Origin: Amycolatopsis bartoniae | Lineage (GTDB): Bacteria > Actinomycetota > Actinomycetes > Mycobacteriales > Pseudonocardiaceae | DNA: 64,000 nucleotides | Assembly: GCF_014191255.1 (NCBI RefSeq) | Contig: NZ_JACHWH010000001.1 | Coordinates: forward strand, 62,001-126,000 | Reading direction: 5' to 3' | Part shown: piece by piece, positions 19,911 to 27,963 of the stretch | How positions within the stretch are numbered: the first letter of the stretch is position 1 | Layout: every line of letters begins with the position of its first letter | The notes under the pieces: model-generated | Database searches by the model: none | Told to the model about the DNA's origin: nothing | Seen by the model: the letters and a program-made list of their open reading frames with translations, nothing else | Position numbers and translations under genes: made by a program

Positions 19911-20114
19911 GGATGTGTCCCTTTCGATTGCCCTCGCGATGTGGACGGCCTGGTGCAGGGAGGCCGTCCGCGCGTGATTCTTTATGACGACATGCCGACT
20001 TGTCATCAACTTCCGGCAAATTCTCGGGACGTGTGAGGAATTTACGCACGTCAGGACCACGGGAAGCGACTTTCGTCGTCCTCCCATTGGTCTAGAACAG
20101 TCACGGAACGGGCG

Positions 20115-20921
20115 TCACTGCCCCAGCGCGAAGGCCCGCAGCGCGTCGGCGGCCCCGTCGAACAGGTTCTGGTCGCCGGGCAGCGTGCCGCTGTCCGCGA
20201 ACTGCCAGATCGTCTGCTTGCCCCAGCCAGAAGGCAGCCCACCGGGGTTCTCGTTGTACCGCGCGATCCACAGCGGGTTCCCGCCGAAGCCCTTGTTGTT
20301 GCCCGTGCACCGGTTCCACCACGTGGTCGACGTGTAGATGGTGGGGAACCGGCCGGTGCGGGTCCGGTAGGTGTTCGAGAAGTCCGAGATCCACGCGCTC
20401 ATCGCCGTCGGATCCTTGCCGTAGCAGGCGTCGCCGTACGGGTTGTACTCGACGTCGAGCGCACCGGGCAGCGTGCGGCCGTCGGCGGACCAGCCGCCGC
20501 CGTGGTCCAGGAAGTAGTTCGCCTGCGCGGCGCCGCCGGAGACGTCGGGCCGGGCGAAGTGGTAGGCCCCGCGGGTCATGCCGACCGCGTAGGACCCGTT
20601 GTACTGCTGGCCGAACTGCGGGTTCACGTACCCCGTGCCCTCGGTGGTCTTCACGTAGACGAATCGGCCGCCGGAGTTCCAGGCACCGGTCCAGTCCACC
20701 GCGCCCTGGTGCCCGCTGACGTCGTGCCCGATCGTGCCCACCAGGTTCTGGTACGCGGGTCTTCCGCCCACGCCCTCGACGCGCGCGATCTGCGAGCCGG
20801 CCGACGTGGTGTCGGCCTGGCTGTAGTCGGCAGCGGCGGCGCTGGGGGTGAACACAGTGGTCAGTGCGCCGGTCAGGCACAGGGCCGCGCCCCAGCGCAG
20901 CCGAGAATTCGCATGACGCAT
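20115..20921 (-). CDS. Secreted GH25 muramidase (lysozyme), copy 2
   Basis: A 268-residue paralogue of the neighbouring lysozyme, sharing the signal-peptide layout, the N-terminal GSQIARVEG segment and GH25 landmarks (GHDVSGHQGAVDW, FVYVKTTEG, GAYHF, LDVEYNPYG). The interval in front of copy 1 contains its own start region, so the two may be expressed separately. ATG 20921 follows a GAAGGGGAG ribosome site. Divergence between the copies is considerable, so the duplication is old. Confidence 0.92.
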   Translation of the reverse strand: MRHANSRLRWGAALCLTGALTTVFTPSAAAADYSQADTTSAGSQIARVEGVGGRPAYQNLVGTIGHDVSGHQGAVDWTGAWNSGGRFVYVKTTEGTGYVNPQFGQQYNGSYAVGMTRGAYHFARPDVSGGAAQANYFLDHGGGWSADGRTLPGALDVEYNPYGDACYGKDPTAMSAWISDFSNTYRTRTGRFPTIYTSTTWWNRCTGNNKGFGGNPLWIARYNENPGGLPSGWGKQTIWQFADSGTLPGDQNLFDGAADALRAFALGQ

Positions 20922-21025
20922 GGCAACTCCCCTTCCCTAGGGAAGCACCATGCCTCTATCGAGCACATCATGCGAATCGAACGTCACTCAGCGGAGTGAC
21001 AACCGGCGTGGCCCAGTGGCGCGCG

Positions 21026-21649
21026 TTACCGCTTTTCCTCGCGGGCGAGGGCCTGCTCAAGGTGCTCCGCGGGCACGACCGCGGTGACCACGTCGTGCGG
21101 GTTGATCGCGATCGGGTGCCCGGCGAGCAGCGGGACCACGTCCCGGCCCAGCACCGCCCGCGCGTGCGGCCACTCGCGGGGAACCAGCGACTTCGACGTG
21201 TACGCGGGCACCATGACGCGGCCGTCGGTGTTGTGGAAACCGATGACCGTGCGCTGCAGCGGCGACATCGCGTACACGAACAACGTGGCGTCGAGGATCA
21301 CCGGCGGCAGGTCCTCGGCCGGGCGGTGGTTGGTGCGGACCAGTTGCAGCAGCCGCTCCAGCTCGTTGCCGGGCTCGGGGAAGCCGAGCGCCTTGGGCGA
21401 GGGCCGGTACCGGTCGTTGGGGTGGAAGTCCTCGACGATGGCACCGCCCGCGTTCACCGGGTACGCCCCGACGACCGCCCACGAGGGCACCGGGCCGTTG
21501 GGGTCGAACGCCTCGTCGATCACATAGAGCCAGCTGTTGGGATTGGCCCTGGCGTTGGCGCGCATCTCCTCGGTGATCTTCGGCTTGCCGAGCCGGCCGG
21601 TGGTCTGGGGATCCGGTACGAGCTCGTCCGCTTCGTCCCGCTGCGCCAT
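21026..21649 (-). CDS. SseB-like / type VII secretion-associated family protein
   Basis: A 207-residue cytosolic protein with ANPNSWLYVIDEAFDPNG, PSWAVVGAYPV, YRPSPKALGFPEP and a C-terminal INPHDVVTAVVP. These match the pattern I recall for actinobacterial proteins labelled type VII secretion system-associated (SseB-like N-terminal fold). No ESX genes are in the window, so a secretion role here is unsupported. ATG 21649 has a GGGG upstream; a GTG at 21661 is also possible. Divergent from the SCP-like gene. Confidence 0.6.
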   Translation of the reverse strand: MAQRDEADELVPDPQTTGRLGKPKITEEMRANARANPNSWLYVIDEAFDPNGPVPSWAVVGAYPVNAGGAIVEDFHPNDRYRPSPKALGFPEPGNELERLLQLVRTNHRPAEDLPPVILDATLFVYAMSPLQRTVIGFHNTDGRVMVPAYTSKSLVPREWPHARAVLGRDVVPLLAGHPIAINPHDVVTAVVPAEHLEQALAREEKR

Positions 21650-21704
21650 GTTCAACCCCACGTGTCAGGTGCCTTCGTACTGGCGTTCACTCTACTGTTC
21701 CCCC

Positions 21705-22082
21705 ATGCCCACTTCGCGTTCGGTCGACCCCGCAGAGTTACGTGCCGCACTGGCTGCGATCTCCGGGTGGCTGAGCGGAGACGAGGAGAAACCGGCACGA
21801 CAGGCACTGGCCGCCGCCGTGCGGCTCAGCCTACGCGCACTCGCGGCCGACGCGCCGGGACGAAGTGTCGAGGTCCGCGTGCCGCCGTTCGCCGCCGTGC
21901 AGTGCGTGGAAGGGCCCCGGCACACGCGCGGCACGCCACCCAACGTGATCGAGACCGATCCGCGGACGTGGCTCGAACTGGCCACCGGACGGCTCGGCTG
22001 GGCGCAGGCGGTGGAGGACGGCCGGGTGACCGCGTCGGGCACCCGGGCCGACCTCTCGCACTGGCTGCCCGTGGCGCGTTAG
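21705..22082 (+). CDS. Sterol carrier-like (SCP) family protein
   Basis: A 125-residue protein matching the actinobacterial family that precedes purF (Rv0807 in M. tuberculosis). The C-terminal TWLELATGRLGWAQAVEDGR and GTRADLSHWLPV segments are the family's SCP-like core. The ATG at 21705 lies six bases after TACTGT, a leaderless promoter pattern. Its final four bases overlap the convergent methyltransferase gene. Lipid binding is inferred from the fold; its relation to purine synthesis is unknown. Confidence 0.8.
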   Translation: MPTSRSVDPAELRAALAAISGWLSGDEEKPARQALAAAVRLSLRALAADAPGRSVEVRVPPFAAVQCVEGPRHTRGTPPNVIETDPRTWLELATGRLGWAQAVEDGRVTASGTRADLSHWLPVAR

Positions 22083-22912
22083 GGCTTGCGACCCACACCG
22101 CCGACGATGCACCGACGGACGGGGTTGAGCGGCTGCATGCGCGGGCCGTCCGGCCACCAGTCGTCGCACAGCACCAGACCGGGCTCGACCATCTCCAGCC
22201 CGGGGAACATCGCCTCGATCTCCGCGCGGGTGCGGAACCGGCCGCTGCCCATCGGGCTGTGCACGAACTTGTCCTCCATCTGCCGGGCGAGCTCGCTCAG
22301 CTCCTCGGTCTCGGGGTCGAAGAAGTGCGCGATGGACACGTACGAGCCCGACGGCAGCGCATCGACGTAGGTCCGCATCAGCTCGGCCGTGTCGTCGCCG
22401 AGGTAGTGGTGCAGCGTGCCGACCTGGAACAGCGCGATCGGCCGGGTGAAGTCCAGCTCCCGGTGCACCAGCTCGTTGCCCAGCACCTGCTGCGGGTCGA
22501 AGATGTCGGCCTCGACCAGGTGCGTCAGCTCGTTCTCCTCCAGCAGCGCACGGCCGTGCGCGAGCACCACGGGGTCGTTGTCGACGTAGACGACGCGGGC
22601 CTCGGGGCTGACGCGCTGCACCACCTGGTGCGTGTTTTCCGCGGTGGGCAGCCCGGAGCCGAGGTCGAGGAACTGCTCGATGCCCACCTGCATGGCGAGG
22701 AAGCGGCAGGACCGGATGAGGAAGTCCCGGTTGGCCCACGCGAGGTCGTTGACCTGGGGCGCGACGGTGCGTACCTGTGCCAGCACCTGCCGGTCGATCT
22801 CGTAGTTGTCCTTGCCGTTGAGCGCCGCGTCGTAGACCCGGGCGATGCTGGCCCTGCTGGGGTCGACGCCGACGGGGACGGAGCTGGGATAGGAGGCGGT
22901 GGCACCGGACAT
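22079..22912 (-). CDS. SAM-dependent methyltransferase, DUF574 family
   Basis: A 277-residue methyltransferase of the actinomycete-specific DUF574 family. It shows SRASIARVYDAALNGKDNYEID at the N-terminus, the SAM-binding FLDLGSGLPTAENTHQV, VVYVDNDPVVLAH and QVGTLHHYL. The ATG at 22912 has a GGGAG ribosome site. It diverges from the XRE-DUF5753 regulator with an operator-like dyad between them, an arrangement common in streptomycetes and Amycolatopsis. The methyl acceptor is unknown. Confidence 0.88.
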   Translation of the reverse strand: MSGATASYPSSVPVGVDPSRASIARVYDAALNGKDNYEIDRQVLAQVRTVAPQVNDLAWANRDFLIRSCRFLAMQVGIEQFLDLGSGLPTAENTHQVVQRVSPEARVVYVDNDPVVLAHGRALLEENELTHLVEADIFDPQQVLGNELVHRELDFTRPIALFQVGTLHHYLGDDTAELMRTYVDALPSGSYVSIAHFFDPETEELSELARQMEDKFVHSPMGSGRFRTRAEIEAMFPGLEMVEPGLVLCDDWWPDGPRMQPLNPVRRCIVGGVGRKP

Positions 22913-22995
22913 CGGAACACTCCCGGGCGATCATCGAGTCGGAGTGGTGAAGGACACGTTGCACGAAGGGTAATCGGCCGGGTCGCTCGGGTAAA

Positions 22996-23007
22996 TGCAC
23001 AGGTGCA
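22996..23007. promoter_or_regulatory. TGCAC-AG-GTGCA dyad between methyltransferase and XRE regulator genes
   Basis: A perfect inverted repeat with 5-bp arms and a 2-base spacer, in the divergent promoter region. The same arms recur, without spacer, twice in front of the DUF397 gene (24086 and 24156). Confidence 0.6.
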
Positions 23008-23087
23008 CTTGACCGCGGCCCACCGCGGTGTACTTTCGGATGCTGGGTGTCTTCTCCCCACCCCCCTCCCGAATCCAGGAAGGTCCT

Positions 23088-23966
23088 ATGGCTCCGGTCG
23101 ACACTTCCGGCGTCGAGCCGGGCACTGGCCCCACGGCGCGGCGGATGATCCTCGGGACCCAGCTGCGCCGGTTGCGGGAGGCCGCCGGGGTGACCCGGGC
23201 GCAGGCCGCGTGGGAGATCCGCGCCTCGGAGTCGAAGATCTCCCGCATGGAACTCGGGCGCGTCGGCTGCAAGGAACGCGACGTGGTCGACCTGCTGACC
23301 ATGTACGGGGTGCACGACCCGGCCGAGCGCGAGTGGGCCGTGGAGATGGTCAAGCAGGCCAACCGGCCCGGCTGGTGGCGCAGCTTCAACGACACCCTCC
23401 CCACCTGGTTCGACAACTACATCGGCCTGGAAGAAGCCGCCACCCGCATCCGCACCTACGAGCTGATGTTCGTGCCCGGCCTGCTGCAGACCGAGTCCTA
23501 CGCCCGCGCCGTGATCTCCCGCGGCAACCCGGACAACCCCGACCCCACCATCGAAGGCCGCGTCGCCATCCGCATGCGCCGCCAGAAACTGCTCACCGGC
23601 CCCAAGCCACCCCGGCTGTGGGCGGTGCTCGACGAGGCCGTGCTGCACCGGCCGGTCGGCGGCATGGCCGTGCTCAAAGAGCAGCTGGAACACCTGCTCG
23701 AGGTGATCAAGCTGCCCACCATCTCGCTGCAGATCGTGCCGTTCGACATGTCCGGCTACGCCGTGGAAAGCGCTTTCTCCCTGCTGCAGTTCGCCGAACC
23801 CGAACTGCCCAACATCGCCTACCTCGAACACCTCAACGGCGCCAGCTACCTGGAAAAGGCCGACGAACTCGAACTCTACGGCCGCGCTTTCGACCGCCTC
23901 ACCGTCGACGCCGAAACACCCGATCGAAGCAGGCAAATGCTGATCAAACGCATCGCCGAGATCTAG
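23088..23966 (+). CDS. XRE-family regulator with DUF5753 domain
   Basis: A 292-residue regulator: helix-turn-helix at residues 20-75 (LRRLREAAGVTRAQAAWEIR, ESKISRMELGR) and a DUF5753 domain (YIGLEEAATRIRTYELMFVPG, LLQTESYARAV, LDEAVLHRPVGG, YLEHLNG). Such proteins (WhiJ-like) work with a small DUF397 protein encoded nearby, here at 24207. ATG 23088 has an AGGAAGG ribosome site. Dyads at both its own and the DUF397 promoter suggest autoregulation. Confidence 0.92.
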   Translation: MAPVDTSGVEPGTGPTARRMILGTQLRRLREAAGVTRAQAAWEIRASESKISRMELGRVGCKERDVVDLLTMYGVHDPAEREWAVEMVKQANRPGWWRSFNDTLPTWFDNYIGLEEAATRIRTYELMFVPGLLQTESYARAVISRGNPDNPDPTIEGRVAIRMRRQKLLTGPKPPRLWAVLDEAVLHRPVGGMAVLKEQLEHLLEVIKLPTISLQIVPFDMSGYAVESAFSLLQFAEPELPNIAYLEHLNGASYLEKADELELYGRAFDRLTVDAETPDRSRQMLIKRIAEI

Positions 23967-24085
23967 CCCGCATTTCGATCACGGTGAGTCAGGTTCCGCG
24001 CGGTCCTTTTGCGGGCTCGTTCACCCAACCGGGTGGGCCCCGAATGGCGTAGCTCCCCGCCGAGTGAGCAGTTCACCGGTCCTTC

Positions 24086-24095
24086 TGCACGTGCA
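24086..24095. promoter_or_regulatory. TGCACGTGCA palindrome upstream of the DUF397 gene
   Basis: A perfect 10-bp palindrome. GTGCA half-sites follow at 24103-24107 and 24115-24119, about one helical turn apart. Confidence 0.6.
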
Positions 24096-24127
24096 TCGAC
24101 TCGTGCATTTACGCGTGCAGCGCCACG

Positions 24128-24178
24128 CTGGTAATTTGCCAGGGAACGATGCAGATGCACGTGCATTTGCATTACCAG
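24128..24178. promoter_or_regulatory. Nested dyad operator upstream of the DUF397 gene
   Basis: Centred on TGCACGTGCA at 24156-24165, flanked by ATGCA / TGCAT arms (24149-24172) and, further out, by CTGGTAAT (24128-24135) and its complement ATTACCAG (24171-24178). It lies about 30 bases before the DUF397 ATG. Confidence 0.6.
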
Positions 24179-24206
24179 GACCAGACGATCGGGAGGGGTG
24201 CGGCCC

Positions 24207-24446
24207 ATGACGAAGCGATACGAGAACGGCATGTCGGCGACCGAGATCTCCGGGGCCCGCTGGCGCAAGAGCAAGCGCAGCGGCGCGATGGGCAACTGCG
24301 TCGAGGTGGCCGAGCTCGGCTCCGGCGAGATCGCCGTCCGGAACTCGCGCTTCCCCGACGGCCCCGCACTCGTCTACACGCGCGCCGAGATCGCCGCGTT
24401 CGTCGCGGGCGCGAAGGACGGCGAGTTCGACGATGTGCTCAGCTGA
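24207..24446 (+). CDS. DUF397 small protein, partner of the XRE-DUF5753 regulator
   Basis: A 79-residue protein with the DUF397 core: ARWRKSKRSGAMGNCVEVAEL followed by IAVRNSRFPDGPAL and FVAGAKDGEFD. In streptomycetes these proteins pair with WhiJ-like XRE regulators to relieve or modulate repression. The ATG follows GGGAGGGG. The TGCAC/GTGCA dyads upstream suggest control by the regulator at 23088. It overlaps the next gene by 14 bases. Confidence 0.9.
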   Translation: MTKRYENGMSATEISGARWRKSKRSGAMGNCVEVAELGSGEIAVRNSRFPDGPALVYTRAEIAAFVAGAKDGEFDDVLS

Positions 24447-24807
24447 TTCAGGTTCCGTGGAAGCGCGGCTGCTGGACCTCATCGACCGCGGCTACCGCTT
24501 CCTCCACCCCTGCGACGGTGACGGCCACGTGGTCGCCGTCGTGGGGATCCGGGCCCACGGCTCGGTCATCGACGTGCTCCGCCTCGACGCCGAGGACGAC
24601 GCCGTCGCCACCCGCGTGCCGGGCGACGAGCAGGACGTCCTCAGCCCGCGGAAGCTGCTCTGGCGCTGCCGCGGCACCGCGAACGAGGTGCTCGACGAGC
24701 TGCTCGCGCTGGCCGACGACTACGGCGCCGAGCGCGCCCGGCCCGCGGGCGGCTGCTGGGTGCCGGGCGAGCACGGCCGCGCCAAGTGGCTCGCCGCGAC
24801 CCGCTGA
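24433..24807 (+). CDS. Small protein of unknown function coupled to DUF397
   Basis: A 124-residue cytosolic protein whose ATG overlaps the end of the DUF397 gene by 14 bases, so translation is likely coupled. It contains EARLLDLIDRGYRFLHPCDGD, then VIDVLRLDAEDDAVATRVPG, and ends with GGCWVPGEHGRAKWLA. I recognise no family. Base composition and codon use match its neighbours. The context suggests an accessory role in the XRE/DUF397 module, but it ends only 88 bases before purF and could be independent. Confidence 0.7.
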   Translation: MCSADSGSVEARLLDLIDRGYRFLHPCDGDGHVVAVVGIRAHGSVIDVLRLDAEDDAVATRVPGDEQDVLSPRKLLWRCRGTANEVLDELLALADDYGAERARPAGGCWVPGEHGRAKWLAATR

Positions 24808-24895
24808 GGGAGCCGAAGGTCACTTGCGGCGGCCCCCATGGGGGAGCGCCACCTACACTTGAGACGGCCTGCCCTCGTCTCCAGGGAGCACTTTC

Positions 24896-26422
24896 GTGGT
24901 TTCCTCCGACCACAGTCCGATCGACCAGCCCGAAAACGAACCCCGGGAAGAATGCGGCGTCTTCGGCGTCTGGGCTCCCGGTGAAGAAGTCGCGAAGATG
25001 GCCTACTACGGGCTGTACGCGCTGCAGCACCGTGGACAGGAAGCCGCGGGCATCTCGGTGTCGGACGGCAAGCAGATCGTGGTGTTCAAGGACCTGGGCC
25101 TGGTCAGCCAGGTCTTCGACGAGCAGGTGCTCTCCTCTCTGCAGGGGCACATCGCCGTCGGGCACTGCCGCTACTCCACCACCGGGTCCTCGACCTGGGA
25201 GAACGCGCAGCCGATGTTCCGCACGACGGCCACCGGCAGCGGGCTGTCGTTCGCGCACAACGGGAACCTCGTCAACACCGCGGAGCTGCGCGACCGCACC
25301 CGCGAGCTGGGCATCAAGCCGCACGCCGGACTGACCGGGTCGTCGAGCGACTCCGACCTGGTCTGTGGGCTGCTCGCCGAGACCGCCGCCGACAAGGGCA
25401 TCGAGGGCGCGGCGCTGGAGCTGCTGCCCACCCTGCGCGGCGCGTTCTGCCTGGCGTTCTCCGACGAGGAGACCCTGTACGCCGCCCGCGACCCGCACGG
25501 CGTGCGCCCGCTGGTGCTCGGCAGGCTCGAACGCGGCTGGGTCGTCGCGAGTGAGACCGCGGCCCTCGACATCATCGGCGCGTCGTTCGTGCGCGAGGTG
25601 GAGCCCGGCGAGCTGATCGCGATCGACGCGGAGGGCCTGCGCTCCTCGCGGTTCGCCACGCCCGAGCCCAAGGGCTGCATCTTCGAGTACGTCTACCTGG
25701 CCCGCCCCGACACGTCGATCGCCGGCCGCAGCGTGCACGCCACGCGCGTGGACATCGGCAAGCGGCTGGCGCAGGAGAGCCCGGCCGAGGCCGACCTCGT
25801 GATCCCCGTGCCGGAGTCGGGCACGCCGGCCGCGATCGGGTACGCGCAGGCGTCGGGCATCCCGTACGGCCAGGGCCTGGTCAAGAACGCGTACGTCGGG
25901 CGCACCTTCATCCAGCCGTCGCAGACCATCCGGCAGCTGGGCATCCGGCTCAAGCTCAACCCGCTGCGCGACGTGATCCGCGGCAAGCGGCTGGTGGTGG
26001 TGGACGACTCGATCGTCCGCGGCAACACCCAGCGCGCGCTGGTCCGGATGCTGCGCGAGGCCGGCGCGCTGGAGGTCCACGTGCGGATCGCGTCCCCGCC
26101 CGTGCGGTGGCCCTGCTTCTACGGCATCGACTTCGCCTCGCGGGCGGAGCTGGTGGCCAACGGCGCGGACCTCGACGGGATCCGGCGGCTGATCGGCGCG
26201 GACTCGCTGGCCTACGTGTCGCTGGACGGGCTGGTCGCCGCGTCCGAGCAGCCGCGCTCGCGCCTGTGCACGGCGTGCTTCAGCGGCGAGTACCCGATTC
26301 CGCTGCCCGACGACGCGTTGATCGGGAAGCACCTGCTGGAGAGCCTCGACGCCACCGACGGTCCGGCTCGGCCGGTCAGTCCAGCCGGGTACGGTGCTGG
26401 GGATGCCGTCCGGCGTCCCTGA
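24896..26422 (+). CDS. purF: Amidophosphoribosyltransferase PurF
   Basis: A 508-residue enzyme for the first committed step of purine synthesis: PRPP plus glutamine to phosphoribosylamine. A short propeptide precedes Cys20 (EECGVFGVW), which becomes the N-terminal glutaminase nucleophile after processing. The glutaminase domain includes HCRYSTTGSS. The phosphoribosyltransferase domain carries the PRPP loop VVVDDSIVRGNT and YVGRTFIQP. The GTG at 24896 follows AGGGAGC. purM follows 29 bases later. Confidence 0.97.
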   Translation: MVSSDHSPIDQPENEPREECGVFGVWAPGEEVAKMAYYGLYALQHRGQEAAGISVSDGKQIVVFKDLGLVSQVFDEQVLSSLQGHIAVGHCRYSTTGSSTWENAQPMFRTTATGSGLSFAHNGNLVNTAELRDRTRELGIKPHAGLTGSSSDSDLVCGLLAETAADKGIEGAALELLPTLRGAFCLAFSDEETLYAARDPHGVRPLVLGRLERGWVVASETAALDIIGASFVREVEPGELIAIDAEGLRSSRFATPEPKGCIFEYVYLARPDTSIAGRSVHATRVDIGKRLAQESPAEADLVIPVPESGTPAAIGYAQASGIPYGQGLVKNAYVGRTFIQPSQTIRQLGIRLKLNPLRDVIRGKRLVVVDDSIVRGNTQRALVRMLREAGALEVHVRIASPPVRWPCFYGIDFASRAELVANGADLDGIRRLIGADSLAYVSLDGLVAASEQPRSRLCTACFSGEYPIPLPDDALIGKHLLESLDATDGPARPVSPAGYGAGDAVRRP

Positions 26423-26451
26423 GCCCTGATCGAGTCTGGAGTCCGCTTGCC

Positions 26452-27522
26452 GTGAGCGAGTCCACGAACGCCACGTACGCCGCTGCCGGTGTCGACATCG
26501 AAGCCGGTGACGAAGCCGTCGAGCTGCTGAAGCCGCACGCGCAGCGGACCAGCAGGCCGGAGGTCCTCGGTGGGGTCGGCGGGTTCGCCGGGCTGTTCTC
26601 GCTGAAGCTCGACCGCTGGAAGGAGCCCGTGCTGGCGTCCTCCACGGACGGCGTGGGCACCAAGATCGCGGTGGCGCAGACGCTCGACAAGCACGACACG
26701 GTCGGCATCGACCTGGTGGCCATGGTGGTCGACGACCTCGTGGTCACCGGCGCCGAGCCGCTGTTCCTGCAGGACTACATCGCGGTCGGCAAGGTCGTGC
26801 CGAAGCGGATCGAGGCGCTGGTCAGCGGTATCGCCGAGGGCTGCGTGCGCGCCGGCTGCGCGTTGCTGGGCGGCGAGACCGCCGAGCACCCGGGGCTGAT
26901 GGGCGAGCACGACTACGACCTGTCGGCCACCGGGGTCGGCGTGGTCGAGGCGTCGGACGTGCTGGGCCCGGAGCGGGTCCGGCCCGGTGACGTCGTGATC
27001 GCGATGGGCTCGTCCGGCCTGCACTCCAACGGCTACTCCTTGGCCCGGCGTGTGCTGCTGGAGATCGCGCGGATGCCGCTGGAGGGACACGTCGAGGAGT
27101 TCGGCCGCACGCTCGGCGAGGAGCTGCTCGAACCGACCCGGATCTACGCGAAGGACTGCCTGGCGCTCGCCGCGGAGGCGGAGGTGCGCACGTTCGCGCA
27201 CATCACCGGCGGTGGCCTGGAGGCGAACCTGGCGCGCGTGATGCCGCATGGCCTCGTCGCCCGGCTGGCCCGCGACACGTGGACGCCGGCGCCGGTGTTC
27301 GCGCTCATCGCGCAGCGCGGCAAGGTCGAGCGCGCCGAGATGGAGAAGACGTTCAACATGGGCGTCGGCATGGTCGCGATCACCGACGCCGAGGACGTCG
27401 ACCGCGCGCTCGCGGTGCTGACAGCGCGGCACGTGCCGGCGTGGGTGCTGGGCGAGGTCCGCGCGGCCGAGGACAACGACGGGCCACGGGCCGTGCTGTC
27501 CGGCGACCACCCGCGGTTCTGA
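26452..27522 (+). CDS. purM: Phosphoribosylformylglycinamidine cyclo-ligase PurM
   Basis: A 356-residue AIR synthase that closes the imidazole ring using ATP. It opens TYAAAGVDIEAGDEAVELLK, followed by the ATP/substrate loops STDGVGTKIAVA, GIDLVAMVVDDL and GGETAEHPG, and later SSGLHSNGYSLAR, HITGGGL and NMGVGMV. The GTG at 26452 gives a standard N-terminus. Order purF-purM-arfB-like gene with DUF3073 nearby is conserved in actinobacteria. Confidence 0.97.
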   Translation: MSESTNATYAAAGVDIEAGDEAVELLKPHAQRTSRPEVLGGVGGFAGLFSLKLDRWKEPVLASSTDGVGTKIAVAQTLDKHDTVGIDLVAMVVDDLVVTGAEPLFLQDYIAVGKVVPKRIEALVSGIAEGCVRAGCALLGGETAEHPGLMGEHDYDLSATGVGVVEASDVLGPERVRPGDVVIAMGSSGLHSNGYSLARRVLLEIARMPLEGHVEEFGRTLGEELLEPTRIYAKDCLALAAEAEVRTFAHITGGGLEANLARVMPHGLVARLARDTWTPAPVFALIAQRGKVERAEMEKTFNMGVGMVAITDAEDVDRALAVLTARHVPAWVLGEVRAAEDNDGPRAVLSGDHPRF

Positions 27523-27525
27523 GCG

Positions 27526-27960
27526 GTGCCGCTCGACGCCGACCTGGTGGTGACCCGGCGGTTCGTCATCCCGCCGGGTGAGCTGCGTGAACGCTTCTCC
27601 CGGTCCTCCGGGCCAGGCGGGCAGGGCGTCAACACCACGGATTCGCGCGTCGAGCTGTCCTTCGACGTGGCGCGTTCCCCATCGGTCCCGGACGACCTGC
27701 GCCCGCGGTTGCTGGCGCGCCTCGCGTCCCGGCTGATCGACGGCGTGCTCACGATCGCGGCGAGCGAGCAGCGGGCGCAGCTGGCGAACCGCGAGGCGGC
27801 GCGGGAGCGGCTGGTGTCGCTCCTGCGTGACGCGGCCACGCCGCCACCGCCGAAACGGCGCCCCACCAAGCCGAGCCGCGGCTCGAAGGAACGCAGGCTC
27901 GCGGCGAAGAAGCGCCGGGGCGACGTCAAACGCGGACGCCGAGGGCGCTTCGAGGACTGA
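27526..27960 (+). CDS. arfB: Alternative ribosome-rescue factor ArfB (peptidyl-tRNA hydrolase)
   Basis: A 144-residue release-factor homologue. It has the catalytic GGQ in RSSGPGGQGVNTTDSRVEL (near residues 26-44) and the basic C-terminal tail (KRRPTKPSRGSKERRLAAKK) that senses the empty mRNA channel. It hydrolyses peptidyl-tRNA on stalled ribosomes. The GTG start lies three bases after the purM stop, so it is probably co-transcribed with purM. Confidence 0.93.
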   Translation: MPLDADLVVTRRFVIPPGELRERFSRSSGPGGQGVNTTDSRVELSFDVARSPSVPDDLRPRLLARLASRLIDGVLTIAASEQRAQLANREAARERLVSLLRDAATPPPPKRRPTKPSRGSKERRLAAKKRRGDVKRGRRGRFED

Positions 27961-27963
27961 CGG

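Noticed and set aside
20864-24052. A very long plus-strand open frame of over 1000 codons
   Set aside because: Composition is Arg/Gly/Pro-rich with no domain, and it runs antisense to or out of frame with well-supported genes (lysozyme, SseB-like, methyltransferase, XRE).
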